A stretch of DNA of 64,000 nt from Halomonas sp. KAO (lineage in GTDB: Bacteria > Pseudomonadota > Gammaproteobacteria > Pseudomonadales > Halomonadaceae), in assembly GCF_015595025.1 (NCBI RefSeq), contig NZ_JADNRL010000019.1, forward strand, positions 293,344-357,343, in the 5' to 3' direction. The notes below the pieces were generated by a model, which was given only the letters and a program-made list of their open reading frames with translations, ran no database searches and was not told the DNA's origin. Each line of letters opens with the position of its first letter. Position 1 is the first letter of the stretch. The translations under genes were made by a program, and so were the position numbers. Positions 17,017 to 27,437 of this stretch are shown here, in pieces.

Positions 17017-18216
17017 TCAAGATGTCACCGTCGTGAGCGGTCGGAGCACGTCTTGCCTGGTGTAGCCATCATCATCCAGAAGAGATACACGCTTATGTGA
17101 CTGATCGATCAAGCGCAAGATGGCGTAGGCGAAAGTTACCGCAAACGCGAACCACAACCCCTTGTGAAACTCCCAATTGGCCAGATTCATCGGAATTAAA
17201 AGTGCCCCCCCCATGACCATGGCTGCTATACGCCCACGATCCAAGCAAAGAAAAAGGTAGATGAGGCCGAGCCATAGTCCCAGGTACATGACCAGCCCCA
17301 CAATTCCGAGCCCAAACACCACCGACAGGAAGGCATTGTGTGGAGCAAGCCCGATGATCTCGTGAAAACTTCCAATGCCAGCCCCGAACAAGGGGTTGCC
17401 GAGGCCATCCATTCCATGCTGCCAGATATTGCCGCGACCCGAGAAATCGCCGGAGCTAATCAGGTCACCGGCCATCATGTAACGCATCAGCAGGTACTCG
17501 ATATCGGCCTGCACCACCAGCTGGTAGACCAGCATGGTGAGCGCGACAGGAACAACCAGTATCAGCTTGTAGATAAAGGTGAGCTTTAGCATGATGGAAA
17601 GGCTCATCAACACGTAAAACCCCATGCCTCCTCTTGACCCAAGAAGAAAGATGGAAAGACCAATAATGCACCATGAAAACAGATAGAAAACACGCGCCTT
17701 GAAGCTTGCGGAATCCAGCAAGACAAAGAGACAAACACCGGACATCACGAACAGGAAACTCATCCAGTTGGGATTGAAGTTATCCACCACAATTCGACGA
17801 ATGCTGTCCGATGATGCAGCATAGGAGATCACGGTTATCGCACCGTATACAGCACCCATAAGATAGGGTACGCAGATCACCTTTAGTCCGTAGCAGATAC
17901 CCGCCAGACTAATCATCAGCGCCATCACCATGACCTGCACCATGGAGAACCAGCTGATATAGGCCTCATGGGATGAGGGCGCCCAAGCGATGGAGAGTCC
18001 GCCATACACAATAAACATCAGCATGGCAAGCCCAAGCATATAGACGGCCTGATTGACTCGCCCCCCCGCGAGCACCAGGAAGAATACCGCTGGTGCGGCG
18101 GCAATGCCGATCACACGATTGATGGTGCCCAGGCCATCGATGACCAGCACATTTTCGATCGGTATGGTAAAGATCACCGGAAACAGCAGGATGGCAACAA
18201 TATGTATGGATCGCAT
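17017..18216 (-). CDS. O-antigen ligase/polymerase (Wzy/WaaL superfamily) membrane protein
   Basis: A 399-residue polytopic inner-membrane protein with about ten to twelve hydrophobic segments. The large periplasmic loop before the last helices contains SGRGNIWQHGMDGLGNPLFGAGIGSF and APHNAFLSVVFGLGIVG, the hallmark of the Wzy_C/O-antigen ligase family. It would polymerise repeat units (Wzy), ligate glycan to lipid A-core, or attach it to protein; sequence does not decide. Its position among glycosyltransferases with wzc suggests Wzy. By eye its GC is lower than that of the flanking genes. Its stop overlaps the extended frame of the next glycosyltransferase. Confidence 0.85.
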   Translation of the reverse strand: MRSIHIVAILLFPVIFTIPIENVLVIDGLGTINRVIGIAAAPAVFFLVLAGGRVNQAVYMLGLAMLMFIVYGGLSIAWAPSSHEAYISWFSMVQVMVMALMISLAGICYGLKVICVPYLMGAVYGAITVISYAASSDSIRRIVVDNFNPNWMSFLFVMSGVCLFVLLDSASFKARVFYLFSWCIIGLSIFLLGSRGGMGFYVLMSLSIMLKLTFIYKLILVVPVALTMLVYQLVVQADIEYLLMRYMMAGDLISSGDFSGRGNIWQHGMDGLGNPLFGAGIGSFHEIIGLAPHNAFLSVVFGLGIVGLVMYLGLWLGLIYLFLCLDRGRIAAMVMGGALLIPMNLANWEFHKGLWFAFAVTFAYAILRLIDQSHKRVSLLDDDGYTRQDVLRPLTTVTS

Positions 18217-18355
18217 CGCTTGTGACCTCTACCTGTGTCACCGCCCGACACCTTATGCAGCATGTCAGGGAGGGTGATCCATCAATATGTCCTGGTCACT
18301 CTTGCCTCGGCAACACCGTTAGCACGGCAATAGAATTGGCCCGGTGACCCCTAGA

Positions 18356-19438
18356 TCAGGTCTCTGCCTGCCCCATCGGGGATGTTTTTCGCCTGATCCA
18401 CTCCCTTACGCCACGGTAATGGTCGATGCTCTCAGGCCAGGCGAGCAGTAGCCTGGCCAGCAGGCGATCGGGAAAGCCAAGCTTGTCGCCATAGCTGAAA
18501 TAGAAGTCACGCCGTTCCTTGTCGCTGATCTCGGGAGACTTCAGGATTTTTAAGATCATGTGCCAGTTGGCGATATCGAAACTTCGTGTGAAGCGATACT
18601 TCAGCCATGCATCCATGCGCCTGTTGGAAATGATTCGTCGGCGATAGTGCACTAGTTTCTTGTTGATATCATTGACACTGCTCGACCAAGACCCTGGAAC
18701 ACGAAATCGATAAAGACTCATCACTTCAGGAAGGTAGCATGCACCTCCCCGTTGTGACGCAAGCATATTACGATAGACATCGGCAACCATCTTATCCTCC
18801 TGCCCTTTCATAAAACGCAGAAGCTCGAATGCAACTCTCGATCTCACTATCACGGACTGGGTGGGAATACTTCCATACCGTTTCTCGATAATTTCTTCGG
18901 CACTCACCACCCTTGGTGAATTTCCGTAATATCCAGTTATACTCTGGCGCCCCAGGCCGAAGTAGTGCTTCTCTGCGGGATGGAAAGCCATATCGCACTC
19001 GGGATTGGCCTCAAGCATTTCTATCTGACGCTGCAGTTTATCGGGGCTTTTCCAGGCATCGTCACCTTCGCAGAAGGCGATATAACGCCCACGACACATG
19101 GGAAAGGTATGTTCTTCCGGAGAAATACCCTGACGCAACTGGTTCTCGAGATGAAGGTTGGCCTGGATCAGGTTGGGATAGCCATTCAAGTAACCTCGAA
19201 TGATATCCGCCGTACCATCGTCTGACGCATCATCATTGACCACGACCTCAAAAGGAAAGCTGGTTTTCTGGGCCAACATTCCATCTAATGCTGATGCAAT
19301 ATACTGCTCATGGTTATATGTCGCACAGAAGATAGTGACCAATGGTGAGCCCTCAGAGGTTGCCATGGGCCAGGTCGCCATGATCTCCTCTTCACTAACC
19401 ATCGGTTTCATGCCCAGCCCCTTCAGACTTGATTTCAT
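18356..19438 (-). CDS. GT2 family glycosyltransferase
   Basis: A 360-residue GT-A enzyme. ATG 19438 has AGGAG about 8 nt upstream; an in-frame GTG at 19453 is less likely. The N-domain shows LVTIFCATYNHEQYIASALD, FEVVVNDDASDDGT (nucleotide-binding DD) and FCEGDDAWKSPDKLQRQ with the DxD-like DD. The C-terminal third is positively charged and less conserved. It lies 30 bp downstream of wzc copy 2 and 139 bp upstream of the polymerase gene. GC is lower than in core genes, consistent with exchange of glycosylation genes. Specificity is unknown. Confidence 0.9.
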   Translation of the reverse strand: MKSSLKGLGMKPMVSEEEIMATWPMATSEGSPLVTIFCATYNHEQYIASALDGMLAQKTSFPFEVVVNDDASDDGTADIIRGYLNGYPNLIQANLHLENQLRQGISPEEHTFPMCRGRYIAFCEGDDAWKSPDKLQRQIEMLEANPECDMAFHPAEKHYFGLGRQSITGYYGNSPRVVSAEEIIEKRYGSIPTQSVIVRSRVAFELLRFMKGQEDKMVADVYRNMLASQRGGACYLPEVMSLYRFRVPGSWSSSVNDINKKLVHYRRRIISNRRMDAWLKYRFTRSFDIANWHMILKILKSPEISDKERRDFYFSYGDKLGFPDRLLARLLLAWPESIDHYRGVREWIRRKTSPMGQAET

Positions 19439-19468
19439 TGCATGACTCCTCACCTTGATCCCTTGCCG

Positions 19469-21844
19469 TTAATAAGCATATTGGTAGTCACCGTCGCCAT
19501 AGCTGACGGCTGCTCTGCGTTCCATGGCGTTGAGAATCGCCCCCTGGAGGGTAACACCGGCGTTTTCCAGGCGTCGCTTCGCAATATTGAGTTCACGGCT
19601 GGTAGTGGTTTCGAACATCGCTACCATCAGCGTGGTGCCGCACTGGGCGCCTAACACCGCAGGATCGGTGACCGTCAGCACTGGTGGGCTATCGATGATG
19701 ACCAGGTCATACCGCTCGCTGACCCGGGCCAGAAAGGGCTTGAGCGAGGCGCCGAGCAACAGTTCCGAGGGATTAGGAGGTGCCAGGCCCCGTGAAATAT
19801 AGTCGAGGCCGCGCACTCTAGAGTGGCGAATGGCCTGCTCATCGGAAAGCCGGCCCGCTAGCAGCTCGGAGAGCCCGCCCTGTGCATGGGTGCCAAAGGC
19901 ATGATGCAGTTGCCCTCTGCGCATGTCTGCGTCGATCACTAGCACTCGCTGGTTAGACAGGGCGCAGACTGCCGCGAGGTTCACGGTGATGAAGCTCTTG
20001 CCAACACCAGGACTGGGGCCGGTGATCATTAACCTATTGTCCTGGGAATCGAGCATGGTGAAATGCAGGCTAGTGCGTAGGTTGCGCAAGGCCTCGATAC
20101 TGATATCGGTGGGTTCCACCTCCACCAGTATCTCGGAGAACACGTTACGATAATGATGTTCGTTACGGTGCCTCACCCGCTTGTTCAATTTTTTCTGCGC
20201 ATTGGCGCGCGGTATGCTCGCATAGACCGGTAAGCCGGTATCCTCGATCTGTTCCGGTGTCTCGATACCGCGCTTGAACAGCGCTCGCGTCAAGACAAAG
20301 CCGACCGCAGCCATGGCACCCAGCACGGTGGCCAGGATCACCAGGAATGACTTGCGCGGCTCAACCGGCAGTACGCCCACCAGGGCGTCATCGATGATCC
20401 GTACATTGCCCACCATTCCCGCCCTGGCGATCTCGAGTTCCTGTATCTTGTTGAGCACATCGACATAGATCACCTGGGTGGCCTCCACGTCCCGGGTGCG
20501 ACTGATGATCTCCTGCTGAGCGCCGGGTAGCTCACTCACCCTGGCCTCCAGTTCGGCCCGCTCGTCGAGCAGTATCTGCCTTTGATGGATCAATGCCTGG
20601 TAGGTCGGGTGGCTGCTGGTGTAACGCTGAACCAGTACTGCCTCCTCAAACTCGAGTTCGCTGAGTTGACTATCGAGGGCGATAAACTGCTGGATGGCGC
20701 CCTGAGCCTCGGCGCTGAGATCGACACTCTGCTGCGCCATGCGATATTCGTTCAGCCTCTCCTCGGCAGCTGCCAGGTGGTTACGCAACTCCGGGGCCTG
20801 CTCCTTTAGGAAGGCAAGGCTCTGGTCAGCCTCTGCTGACTTGCGCTCGACGTTCTGGGTGAGGAAGGTTTCGATCACGGCGTTCAGGGATCGGCGTATT
20901 TCGGCTCGGTCGTCACCGGTCAGCATGAGCCTCAGCATCCCGGTACTGGCGCTGGCACCAAGAGGGCTGTCCTGCCCGAGCTCATTCACGCGGAGACGCT
21001 TGGCAAGGGATGTTATGGCTGCGGAGCGCGAACGCTTGATCAAGGTGAACTGGGCACCCGGAACAGCTTCGAGGGTAGCGATGCGAAGCTTAACCTCGTC
21101 ATTCAAAAAGCGCTCGACCCTGCCGACCTTCCCCTCTCCCAGGAGCCGAGCCCTCCCTTTATAGATCCGCGTAAGCGAGTAACGGCCCTCGCCAAGCGCA
21201 GTGACGACCAGCGGCTGATTACGCAGGTGGTCGGCCACTTCGAGCAAGCCGAGCGTTAAGGTTTCACCGTGCCACACGGCCGTACGCGCCAGATCAAACC
21301 CTGGTGGGGTGAACGGGCTCTGCAAGAATTCAGGTAGTTCGATACCTGCCTTGAAGACCTCGGGCAAGGTGTCGGTGGGAATGATACTTGGCAGCCGGAT
21401 TTTCTCTGGCAACCAACCACCCAGATGTATATCGCGATCGACAAATTCTGGGCGCGAGAGCTGCTGTCTCCGAATAGCCCCCCCCACTAGCGGTAGCTCC
21501 TTGGGGATGATCACATTATCCAATTCGATGCGGTCGACAACCTGTCCAAGCACCATGCGTGACTGGAGTATCTGCACCTCCGCGGCGGTGCTGCTTTCGG
21601 AATAGCCAGCCATCGAGTCCCCCATCACATTCGCCAGATCACCGAGGGGGCTCACCGACGAACGTCTCTCGACTTGCACCAGAGCGTCGCCTCGGTAGAT
21701 GGGCGTCGCCACGATGGCATAGAAAATCCCCCCGCACGCAAATCCAAGTGTAATCATGCCGATCAGCCACCTACGATCAAATAGCTGGCTAATGATGCGA
21801 CTAATCTCGATTTGACTAGCGAACTGTGCCGTCAACGTATTCAT
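19469..21844 (-). CDS. Wzc-type tyrosine autokinase (copy 2)
   Basis: A 791-residue paralogue of the protein at 1771-4002, similar along its whole length but with about 48 extra residues in the periplasmic domain (around LPEFLQSPFTPPGFDLARTA). It has a Wzz domain with flanking helices, coiled coil and BY-kinase with Walker A GPSPGVGKS, Walker A' VLVIDADM and Walker B LVIIDSPP. The C-terminal tyrosines are Y782, Y787, Y789 and Y791, fewer than in copy 1. It heads the leftward glycosyltransferase operon. No second wza or wzb accompanies it here. Confidence 0.93.
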   Translation of the reverse strand: MNTLTAQFASQIEISRIISQLFDRRWLIGMITLGFACGGIFYAIVATPIYRGDALVQVERRSSVSPLGDLANVMGDSMAGYSESSTAAEVQILQSRMVLGQVVDRIELDNVIIPKELPLVGGAIRRQQLSRPEFVDRDIHLGGWLPEKIRLPSIIPTDTLPEVFKAGIELPEFLQSPFTPPGFDLARTAVWHGETLTLGLLEVADHLRNQPLVVTALGEGRYSLTRIYKGRARLLGEGKVGRVERFLNDEVKLRIATLEAVPGAQFTLIKRSRSAAITSLAKRLRVNELGQDSPLGASASTGMLRLMLTGDDRAEIRRSLNAVIETFLTQNVERKSAEADQSLAFLKEQAPELRNHLAAAEERLNEYRMAQQSVDLSAEAQGAIQQFIALDSQLSELEFEEAVLVQRYTSSHPTYQALIHQRQILLDERAELEARVSELPGAQQEIISRTRDVEATQVIYVDVLNKIQELEIARAGMVGNVRIIDDALVGVLPVEPRKSFLVILATVLGAMAAVGFVLTRALFKRGIETPEQIEDTGLPVYASIPRANAQKKLNKRVRHRNEHHYRNVFSEILVEVEPTDISIEALRNLRTSLHFTMLDSQDNRLMITGPSPGVGKSFITVNLAAVCALSNQRVLVIDADMRRGQLHHAFGTHAQGGLSELLAGRLSDEQAIRHSRVRGLDYISRGLAPPNPSELLLGASLKPFLARVSERYDLVIIDSPPVLTVTDPAVLGAQCGTTLMVAMFETTTSRELNIAKRRLENAGVTLQGAILNAMERRAAVSYGDGDYQYAY

Positions 21845-22260
21845 GCTCGGATATCGACCCTTATGTGAAAGGTCTTATCGTGGAGCTCGCACAATCTGTT
21901 GCGCTCCCCACACGCGTGCAGGCTTCCATCGGCAGATGCGGCTGGTACAACGAGTGCTGCCAGGACGTCATGCAACACAATATTACACAAAATTACAGTT
22001 ATGGTTAGTCCGAAAGGAGTGGTTTTCGTAACGCTTAGAGGGCCAGATACTTGCTACTCGCACTGCCCGGGGCACCCCCACCTCTACTCGGCAGGTTCTG
22101 AGTGGGAAGATGCTCTGCATCGCGATGGGAGAACACAGGCTTCCTTGAGCGGTGTCATAATGCTTTGTTGCATGAACGAGGCGCTTGACGGCACCGGTCG
22201 CGCGGCAGAGCCACCATCCTAGAACACGAGACTCGCAAATCATGCGAATGGCGATGAGCC
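21845..22260. other. promoter-bearing spacer upstream of wzc copy 2
   Basis: About 415 bp without a supported gene. It holds an AT-rich tract at about 21975-22010 that is the likeliest promoter zone for the leftward polysaccharide operon, though I cannot assign -35/-10 boxes with confidence. Short open frames here have no ribosome-binding sites or family resemblance. Confidence 0.45.
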
Positions 22261-22301
22261 AAAAACGGGACACCCCCCATCAACAAAGTTGATGGGGGGT
22301 G
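22261..22301 (-). terminator. strong Rho-independent terminator after nqrM
   Basis: A perfect 14-bp stem CACCCCCCATCAAC (22271-22284) / GTTGATGGGGGGTG (22288-22301) with an AAA loop is followed on the minus strand by a T5 run (22261-22265). It terminates leftward transcription of nqrM and shields the polysaccharide operon. Confidence 0.85.
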
Positions 22302-22361
22302 CAGGCATTTGATGCGGCAAGTGTGCTCTTGGCGGCGTTAGGCTCCCGGATACGTGAGGCC

Positions 22362-22616
22362 TCAGCGCCGCGTAGCGTCATACCCCAGGTCGGCACCGCG
22401 GCTCTCGTCGCTGCGTCGGCGGGCGCTGCCACGCTTGCGGTTCTCCTCCTCGCAGACCTCGTCCTTGCCGCCGCAGATCTCGCAGCCGTCCTTGAGGCCG
22501 AGCTGGTTGAGTCCGCCACAGGAACCGGCGATGGGCTTGCGGCCCATGATCACGCCGACGGCCATCGCCGCCATGATCAGCAGCATGAAGGCCAGGGCAA
22601 TAAGCCAGATAGTCAT
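22362..22616 (-). CDS. nqrM: NqrM, Na+-NQR maturation protein
   Basis: An 84-residue protein with one N-terminal membrane helix (IWLIALAFMLLIMAAMAVGVIMG) and a conserved cysteine region GSCGGLNQLGLKDGCEICGG (C33, C45, C48, plus C55). NqrM is known to help deliver iron for the Cys-coordinated iron centre between NqrD and NqrE. It lies 185 bp downstream of nqrF on the same strand, beyond a terminator hairpin, so it may be partly independently expressed. The C-terminal tail is Arg-rich. Confidence 0.92.
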   Translation of the reverse strand: MTIWLIALAFMLLIMAAMAVGVIMGRKPIAGSCGGLNQLGLKDGCEICGGKDEVCEEENRKRGSARRRSDESRGADLGYDATRR

Positions 22617-22746
22617 CAGGATCTCTCCTTGGGTGGTGCCCTGCCATCATCGGCTGGGCGGTTCATCCGGTAGCATTTGGTCTTGTACAGCAGACAGTGC
22701 AGGTCGCCTCATGTTTCAGCTATACCTGCAATCATCACCGCCGGAT

Positions 22747-22782
22747 ACAACAAGGGCCGGCCTTCTGGCCGGCCCTTGTTGT
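22747..22782 (-). terminator. terminator hairpin after nqrF
   Basis: A perfect 16-bp stem ACAACAAGGGCCGGCC / GGCCGGCCCTTGTTGT with a 4-nt loop lies 19 bp beyond the nqrF stop. The minus-strand 3' side TTGTTGTAT is moderately T-rich. Confidence 0.8.
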
Positions 22783-22800
22783 CGCCTGCGGCGGGTGAAA

Positions 22801-24033
22801 TCATCCGCCGAAGTCGTCCAGCATGATGTTCTCGGGCTCCACCCCGAGATCGAGCAGCAGCTTGATCACGGAGGCGTTCATCATGGGCGGCCCACACATG
22901 TAGTACTCGCAGTCCTCGGGGGCCGGGTGGTCCTTGAGGTAGTTCTCGTAGAGGACGTTATGGATAAAGCCGGTGGGGCCTTCCCAGTTGTCCTCGGGCT
23001 GCGGGTCGGAGAGCGCCAGGTGCCATTCGAAGTTGTCGTGCTCCTCGGCCAGCTTGTCATACTCTTCGTTGTAGAAGGTCTCGCGCCAGGAACGCGCACC
23101 GTACCAGAAGGTAATCTTGCGCTTGGAGTCGAGGCGCTTGAGCTGATCGAAGATATGGCTGCGCATCGGCGCCATGCCGGCACCACCACCCACGAAGACC
23201 ATCTCGGCATCGGTGTCCTTGGCGAAGAACTCGCCGAAGGGTCCCATCACGGTGACCTTGTCGCCGGGCTTGAGACTGAAGACGTAGGTCGACATCAGAC
23301 CGGGCGGGTGGTCGGTGTTGGGCGGCGGCGTGGCGATGCGGATATTGAACTTGAGGATGCCCTTCTCTTCCGGGTAGTTCGCCATGGAGTAGGCGCGGAT
23401 GACCTCCTCGTTGCTCTTGTGGGAGACGTTGAACAGGCCGAACTTCTCCCAGTCGCCCCGGTACTCCTCCTCGATATCGAAGTCCTTGAAGGCGATATCG
23501 TAGGGCGGTGCCACCAGCTGCACATAGCCACCGGCGCGGAAGGCGACCTCCTCGCCCTCGGGCAGCTTGAGGTTGAGCTCCTTGATGAAGGTGGCGACGT
23601 TGGGGTTCTCGAGGACCTCGCACTCCCACTTCTTGACGCCGAACACCTCCTCGGGCACCTCGATCTTCATGTCCTGCTTCACCGGCACCTGGCAGGAGAG
23701 ACGCCAGCCCTCCTTCTTCTCGCGCATGGTGAAGTGGGACTCCTCGGTGGGCAGGATGGCGCCACCACCCTCCTCCACGCGACACTTGCACTGGGCACAG
23801 GAGCCACCGCCGCCACACGCGGAGGAGAGGAAGATGCCATTGGCGGCCAGGGTATTGAGCAGCTTGCCCCCGGCCTGGGTGGTAATGGTGTTCTCGGGAT
23901 CATCGTTGACCTCGATCTGCACGTCACCGGTGCTGACCAGCCTGCTGCGGGCGGCCAGGATGATCAGCACCAGGCCGATGACGACCACGGTGAACATGAC
24001 CACGCCGAGCAAGATAAGTGATGTATCAACCAT
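22801..24033 (-). CDS. nqrF: Na+-translocating NADH:quinone reductase subunit F
   Basis: A 410-residue subunit that oxidises NADH and passes electrons through FAD and a 2Fe-2S centre. One N-terminal membrane helix (residues 5-27) is followed by a ferredoxin domain with C73, C79, C82 and C114, then an FAD domain (RAYSMANYP) and an NADH domain ([30 protein letters not shown]). Length is normal. It is the last gene of nqrABCDEF, 69 bp after nqrE. Confidence 0.98.
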   Translation of the reverse strand: MVDTSLILLGVVMFTVVVIGLVLIILAARSRLVSTGDVQIEVNDDPENTITTQAGGKLLNTLAANGIFLSSACGGGGSCAQCKCRVEEGGGAILPTEESHFTMREKKEGWRLSCQVPVKQDMKIEVPEEVFGVKKWECEVLENPNVATFIKELNLKLPEGEEVAFRAGGYVQLVAPPYDIAFKDFDIEEEYRGDWEKFGLFNVSHKSNEEVIRAYSMANYPEEKGILKFNIRIATPPPNTDHPPGLMSTYVFSLKPGDKVTVMGPFGEFFAKDTDAEMVFVGGGAGMAPMRSHIFDQLKRLDSKRKITFWYGARSWRETFYNEEYDKLAEEHDNFEWHLALSDPQPEDNWEGPTGFIHNVLYENYLKDHPAPEDCEYYMCGPPMMNASVIKLLLDLGVEPENIMLDDFGG

Positions 24034-24102
24034 GTCGGTTTCCTATTGCTTGCGTTGCCTGGTACCCGGCACCTCCCGGTGCCGGACAGGGGACGACCTG
24101 CT

Positions 24103-24720
24103 TCAGAGTTGGATGCCGGAGAAGGACATGAAGCCCAGCGACATCAGGCCCACCGTGATAAAGGTGATGCCCAGGCCCTGCAGGGAGCCGGGAACGTCGC
24201 TGTACTTGAGCTTCTCGCGGATACCGGCCAGGGCCGTGATGGCCAGTGCCCAGCCAACGCCGGAACCGAAGCCATAGACCACGGATTCACCGAAGTTGTA
24301 GTTACGCTCGACCATGAACAGCACGCCACCCAGGATGGCACAGTTCACGGTGATCAGCGGCAGGAACACGCCCAGGGCGTTGTAGAGTGCCGGCACGTAC
24401 TTGTCGAGGAACATCTCCAGGATCTGTACCAGCGCGGCGATAACGCCGATGTAGCTGAGCAGCCCCAGGAAGGAGAGATCGATGTTCTCGGCACCGCTGA
24501 TGCCGGTCCAGGAGAGCGCCCCTTCCGCCAGCAGGAAGCTGTAGACCAGGTTGTTGACCGGCACGGAGATGGAGAGCACCACGATCACCGCGATGCCCAG
24601 GCCGAAGGCCGCGGAGACCTTCTTGGACACGGCGATAAAGGTGCACATGCCGAGGAAGAATGCCAGGGCCAGGTTCTCGACGAAGACCGAGGCAACGAAA
24701 AGGCTCAGATAATGTTCCAT
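24103..24720 (-). CDS. nqrE: Na+-NQR subunit E
   Basis: A 205-residue inner-membrane subunit with six predicted helices, homologous to NqrD. Cys residues in [11 protein letters not shown] and VNCAILGG match the pair that, with NqrD, holds the intramembrane iron centre. It starts 1 bp after the nqrD stop, indicating translational coupling. Confidence 0.98.
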   Translation of the reverse strand: MEHYLSLFVASVFVENLALAFFLGMCTFIAVSKKVSAAFGLGIAVIVVLSISVPVNNLVYSFLLAEGALSWTGISGAENIDLSFLGLLSYIGVIAALVQILEMFLDKYVPALYNALGVFLPLITVNCAILGGVLFMVERNYNFGESVVYGFGSGVGWALAITALAGIREKLKYSDVPGSLQGLGITFITVGLMSLGFMSFSGIQL

Positions 24721-24721
24721 G

Positions 24722-25390
24722 TTACACGGCCTCCTTCGGCTCGGTGTTGGCCTTCATCTTGAACTCGTTCTCCTCGACCTGCTCCGGGTTGAGGCTGCGC
24801 AGCACCCAGATGATCAGGCCGATGATGAAGAACGCCGACGGCGGCAGCAGCAGCAGGCCGTTGGGCACGTACCAGCCGCCGTTCTGCACCGTCTCGAGCA
24901 CGGTGAAGCCGAACACGCTGCCGGAGCCGAACAACTCGCGGATAAAGCCGACGGTCATCAGGATAAAGCCGTAGCCCAGGCCATTGCCGATGCCATCCAG
25001 GAAAGAGAGCGCCGGGCTGTTCTGCATGGCGAAGCCTTCGGCACGCCCCATCACGATGCAGTTGGTGATGATCAGACCGACGAACACCGAGAGCTGCTTG
25101 GACATCTCGTAGGCGTAGGCCTTGAGGATCTGATCCACCACGATCACCAGCGAGGCGATGATGGTCATCTGCACGATGATGCGGATGGAGGACGGGATAT
25201 GGTGACGGATCAGCGATACGAACAGGTTCGAGAAGGCCGTCACGAAGATCACCGCGCAGGTCATGACCAACGACACGCTCATGCTGGTCGTCACCGCCAG
25301 GGCCGAGCAGATGCCCAGCACCTGCAGCGCGATGGGGTTATTCTTGAACAGCGGCGTCGTCAGGACGCCCTTCGGGGTAGCTTCCGACAT
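24722..25390 (-). CDS. nqrD: Na+-NQR subunit D
   Basis: A 222-residue six-helix membrane subunit, paralogous to Nqr[11 protein letters not shown] and [15 protein letters not shown] carry the conserved Cys residues of the iron centre shared with NqrE. It lies 2 bp after the nqrC stop. Confidence 0.98.
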   Translation of the reverse strand: MSEATPKGVLTTPLFKNNPIALQVLGICSALAVTTSMSVSLVMTCAVIFVTAFSNLFVSLIRHHIPSSIRIIVQMTIIASLVIVVDQILKAYAYEMSKQLSVFVGLIITNCIVMGRAEGFAMQNSPALSFLDGIGNGLGYGFILMTVGFIRELFGSGSVFGFTVLETVQNGGWYVPNGLLLLPPSAFFIIGLIIWVLRSLNPEQVEENEFKMKANTEPKEAV

Positions 25391-25392
25391 GA

Positions 25393-26211
25393 TCAGGCTC
25401 CTTCCGTTTCGAGTTCAACGTCGGCGCCCTGGGCCTCGTCCTGGCTCACGCCGGAACGGAACTTGGCCAGGTAGTCACCGAAGCCCTCGGGGCTCAGCCA
25501 GTACTGCAGCATATTGGTGACGCCGTTGCTGGTCAGGGTCGCACCGGAGAGGGCATCCACCTCATTCTCGCCGCTGGCGCCACCCTTGGCCAGATGGATC
25601 GACGGCGCGACGGCATCGGCGGAGTCGAAGATCTCCTTGCCTTCCCACTGAGCCTGCCAGCGCGGGTTGTTCACCTCGCCACCCAGACCCGGAGTCTCGG
25701 CGTGCTCGTAGTAGGTGATGCCGACGATGGTGTTGCCGTCGCCTTCCACGGCCAGGAAGCCGCGCATCAGGCCCCACAGGCCCTGGCCACGGATCGGCAG
25801 GATGATCTGCTCGGGATCATCCGGGTTGCCGACCAGGTAGACGGTGGAGTAGGTCTCGACACGGGTCAGCCCCGCCGGGTCCTTCTCGCCGGAGAGGGTC
25901 CGTGAGGCGGCCGGGTCACGACGCGACTCGAAGGCGTTGTAGGTGGCCGGATCATGCTCCTCGGAGTATTCGCCGGTCTCCAGGTTGACCACGCGCGGCG
26001 TGATGCTGGACGCGAAGGTCTCGTTGACATCCATGCCGGGCTCGTAGAGGTCGGCGACATTAAGGATGTTGGTCTTACGATCCAGCTCCTGGTTGAACTG
26101 CTGCTTGGAGCGCAGTGCCACCGCGGCGGTAGAGACGATGACCGAACACACGATGCAGAGTGCGAACGCCACCGTCAGGATCTTCTTGATGGAGTTGTTG
26201 CTCTGTGCCAT
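25393..26211 (-). CDS. nqrC: Na+-NQR subunit C (covalent FMN)
   Basis: A 272-residue subunit with an N-terminal membrane helix ([20 protein letters not shown]) and a periplasmic FMN-binding domain. The flavinylation motif is [11 protein letters not shown], with T225 the expected FMN-phosphoester site. The start is ATG 26211, sharing one base with the nqrB stop; an open frame extends to 26610 but only overlaps nqrB and is not coding. The attaching enzyme ApbE is not encoded in this window. Confidence 0.97.
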   Translation of the reverse strand: MAQSNNSIKKILTVAFALCIVCSVIVSTAAVALRSKQQFNQELDRKTNILNVADLYEPGMDVNETFASSITPRVVNLETGEYSEEHDPATYNAFESRRDPAASRTLSGEKDPAGLTRVETYSTVYLVGNPDDPEQIILPIRGQGLWGLMRGFLAVEGDGNTIVGITYYEHAETPGLGGEVNNPRWQAQWEGKEIFDSADAVAPSIHLAKGGASGENEVDALSGATLTSNGVTNMLQYWLSPEGFGDYLAKFRSGVSQDEAQGADVELETEGA

Positions 26212-27437
26212 CAGGCAGTCTCCTCGGCCGGCACACCGGTGCGCTTGAGTCGGCGCTTGATGTTGGCCTGAACAAAGATATGGTCGATGAGCGGCGCGAA
26301 CAGGTTGGCGAACAGGATCGCCAGCATGATGCCTTCGGGGAAGGCCGGGTTCACGACGCGAATCAGCACGGTCATGACGCCGATCAGGGCGCCGAAGATC
26401 AGTCGGCCCTGATTGGTCATGGAAGCGGAGACCGGGTCGGTGGCCATGAACACCATGCCGAAGGCGAAGCCGCCCAGCACCAGGTGCCAGTACCACGACA
26501 TGGCGAACATCGGGTTGGAGTCGGAGCCGACCAGGTTGAACAGCGCGCTGGTCGCCACCATGCCCAGGAAGACACCCAGCATGATTCGCCAGGAGGCGAT
26601 GCCCGTCCACAGCAGCACGGCCGCACCGATCAGGATCGCCAGGGTCGAGGTCTCACCCACCGAGCCGGGGATGAAGCCCAGGAAGGCATCCCACCAGCTG
26701 AACTGCTCGGTCAGCGCGCTCATGCCGTCCTGGAAGGCGACCGACAGGGCGGTCGCCCCGGTGAAGCCATCGGCCGCCACCCACACCGCGTCACCGGAGA
26801 TCTGCGCCGGATAGGCGAAGTAGAGGAAGGCGCGGCCGGTCAGTGCCGGGTTGAGGAAGTTCTTGCCGGTACCGCCGAAGATCTCCTTGCCGATCACCAC
26901 ACCGAAGGTGATGCCCAGCGCCACCTGCCACAGCGGGATGGTGGCCGGAAGGATCAGCGCATAGAGCACGGAGGTGACGAAGAAGCCCTCGTTGACCTCA
27001 TGGCCACGCTTGATGGCGAACAGCACCTCCCAGAAGCCACCCACCACGAAGGTCACCAGGTAGATCGGCAGGAAGTAGGTGGCGCCCAGCACGAAGTTGG
27101 CCCACAGGCTGTCGGCATTGTGGCCCGAGGCCAGCACCATCATGATCGCCTCGCGCCAGCCGGCCATGGAGCCGTAGCCGTCGGCGATCGCCATGTTGGC
27201 CTGCCAGCCGGCGTTCCACATGCCGAAGAACATCGCCGGGAAGGTGCACAGCCAGACGGTGATCATGATGCGCTTGAGGTCGACGCCATCGCGCACGTGG
27301 GCCGTGGTCTTGGCGACACTGGGGGGCGCATAGAAGATGGTGTCCACCGCCTCATAGAGCGGGTAGAACTTCTCGTACTTGCCGCCCTTGTGGAAGTGCG
27401 GCTCAAGATTGTCGAGTGTCTGTCGAATACCCATCAT
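26211..27437 (-). CDS. nqrB: Na+-NQR subunit B (covalent FMN, riboflavin)
   Basis: A 408-residue membrane subunit with about ten helices that forms part of the sodium path. The FMN attachment motif [10 protein letters not shown] has T229 at the modified position. [20 protein letters not shown] and [20 protein letters not shown] are characteristic. Start codons at 27437 and 27434 are adjacent (ATGATG); the first shares a base with the nqrA stop. Confidence 0.98.
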   Translation of the reverse strand: MMGIRQTLDNLEPHFHKGGKYEKFYPLYEAVDTIFYAPPSVAKTTAHVRDGVDLKRIMITVWLCTFPAMFFGMWNAGWQANMAIADGYGSMAGWREAIMMVLASGHNADSLWANFVLGATYFLPIYLVTFVVGGFWEVLFAIKRGHEVNEGFFVTSVLYALILPATIPLWQVALGITFGVVIGKEIFGGTGKNFLNPALTGRAFLYFAYPAQISGDAVWVAADGFTGATALSVAFQDGMSALTEQFSWWDAFLGFIPGSVGETSTLAILIGAAVLLWTGIASWRIMLGVFLGMVATSALFNLVGSDSNPMFAMSWYWHLVLGGFAFGMVFMATDPVSASMTNQGRLIFGALIGVMTVLIRVVNPAFPEGIMLAILFANLFAPLIDHIFVQANIKRRLKRTGVPAEETA

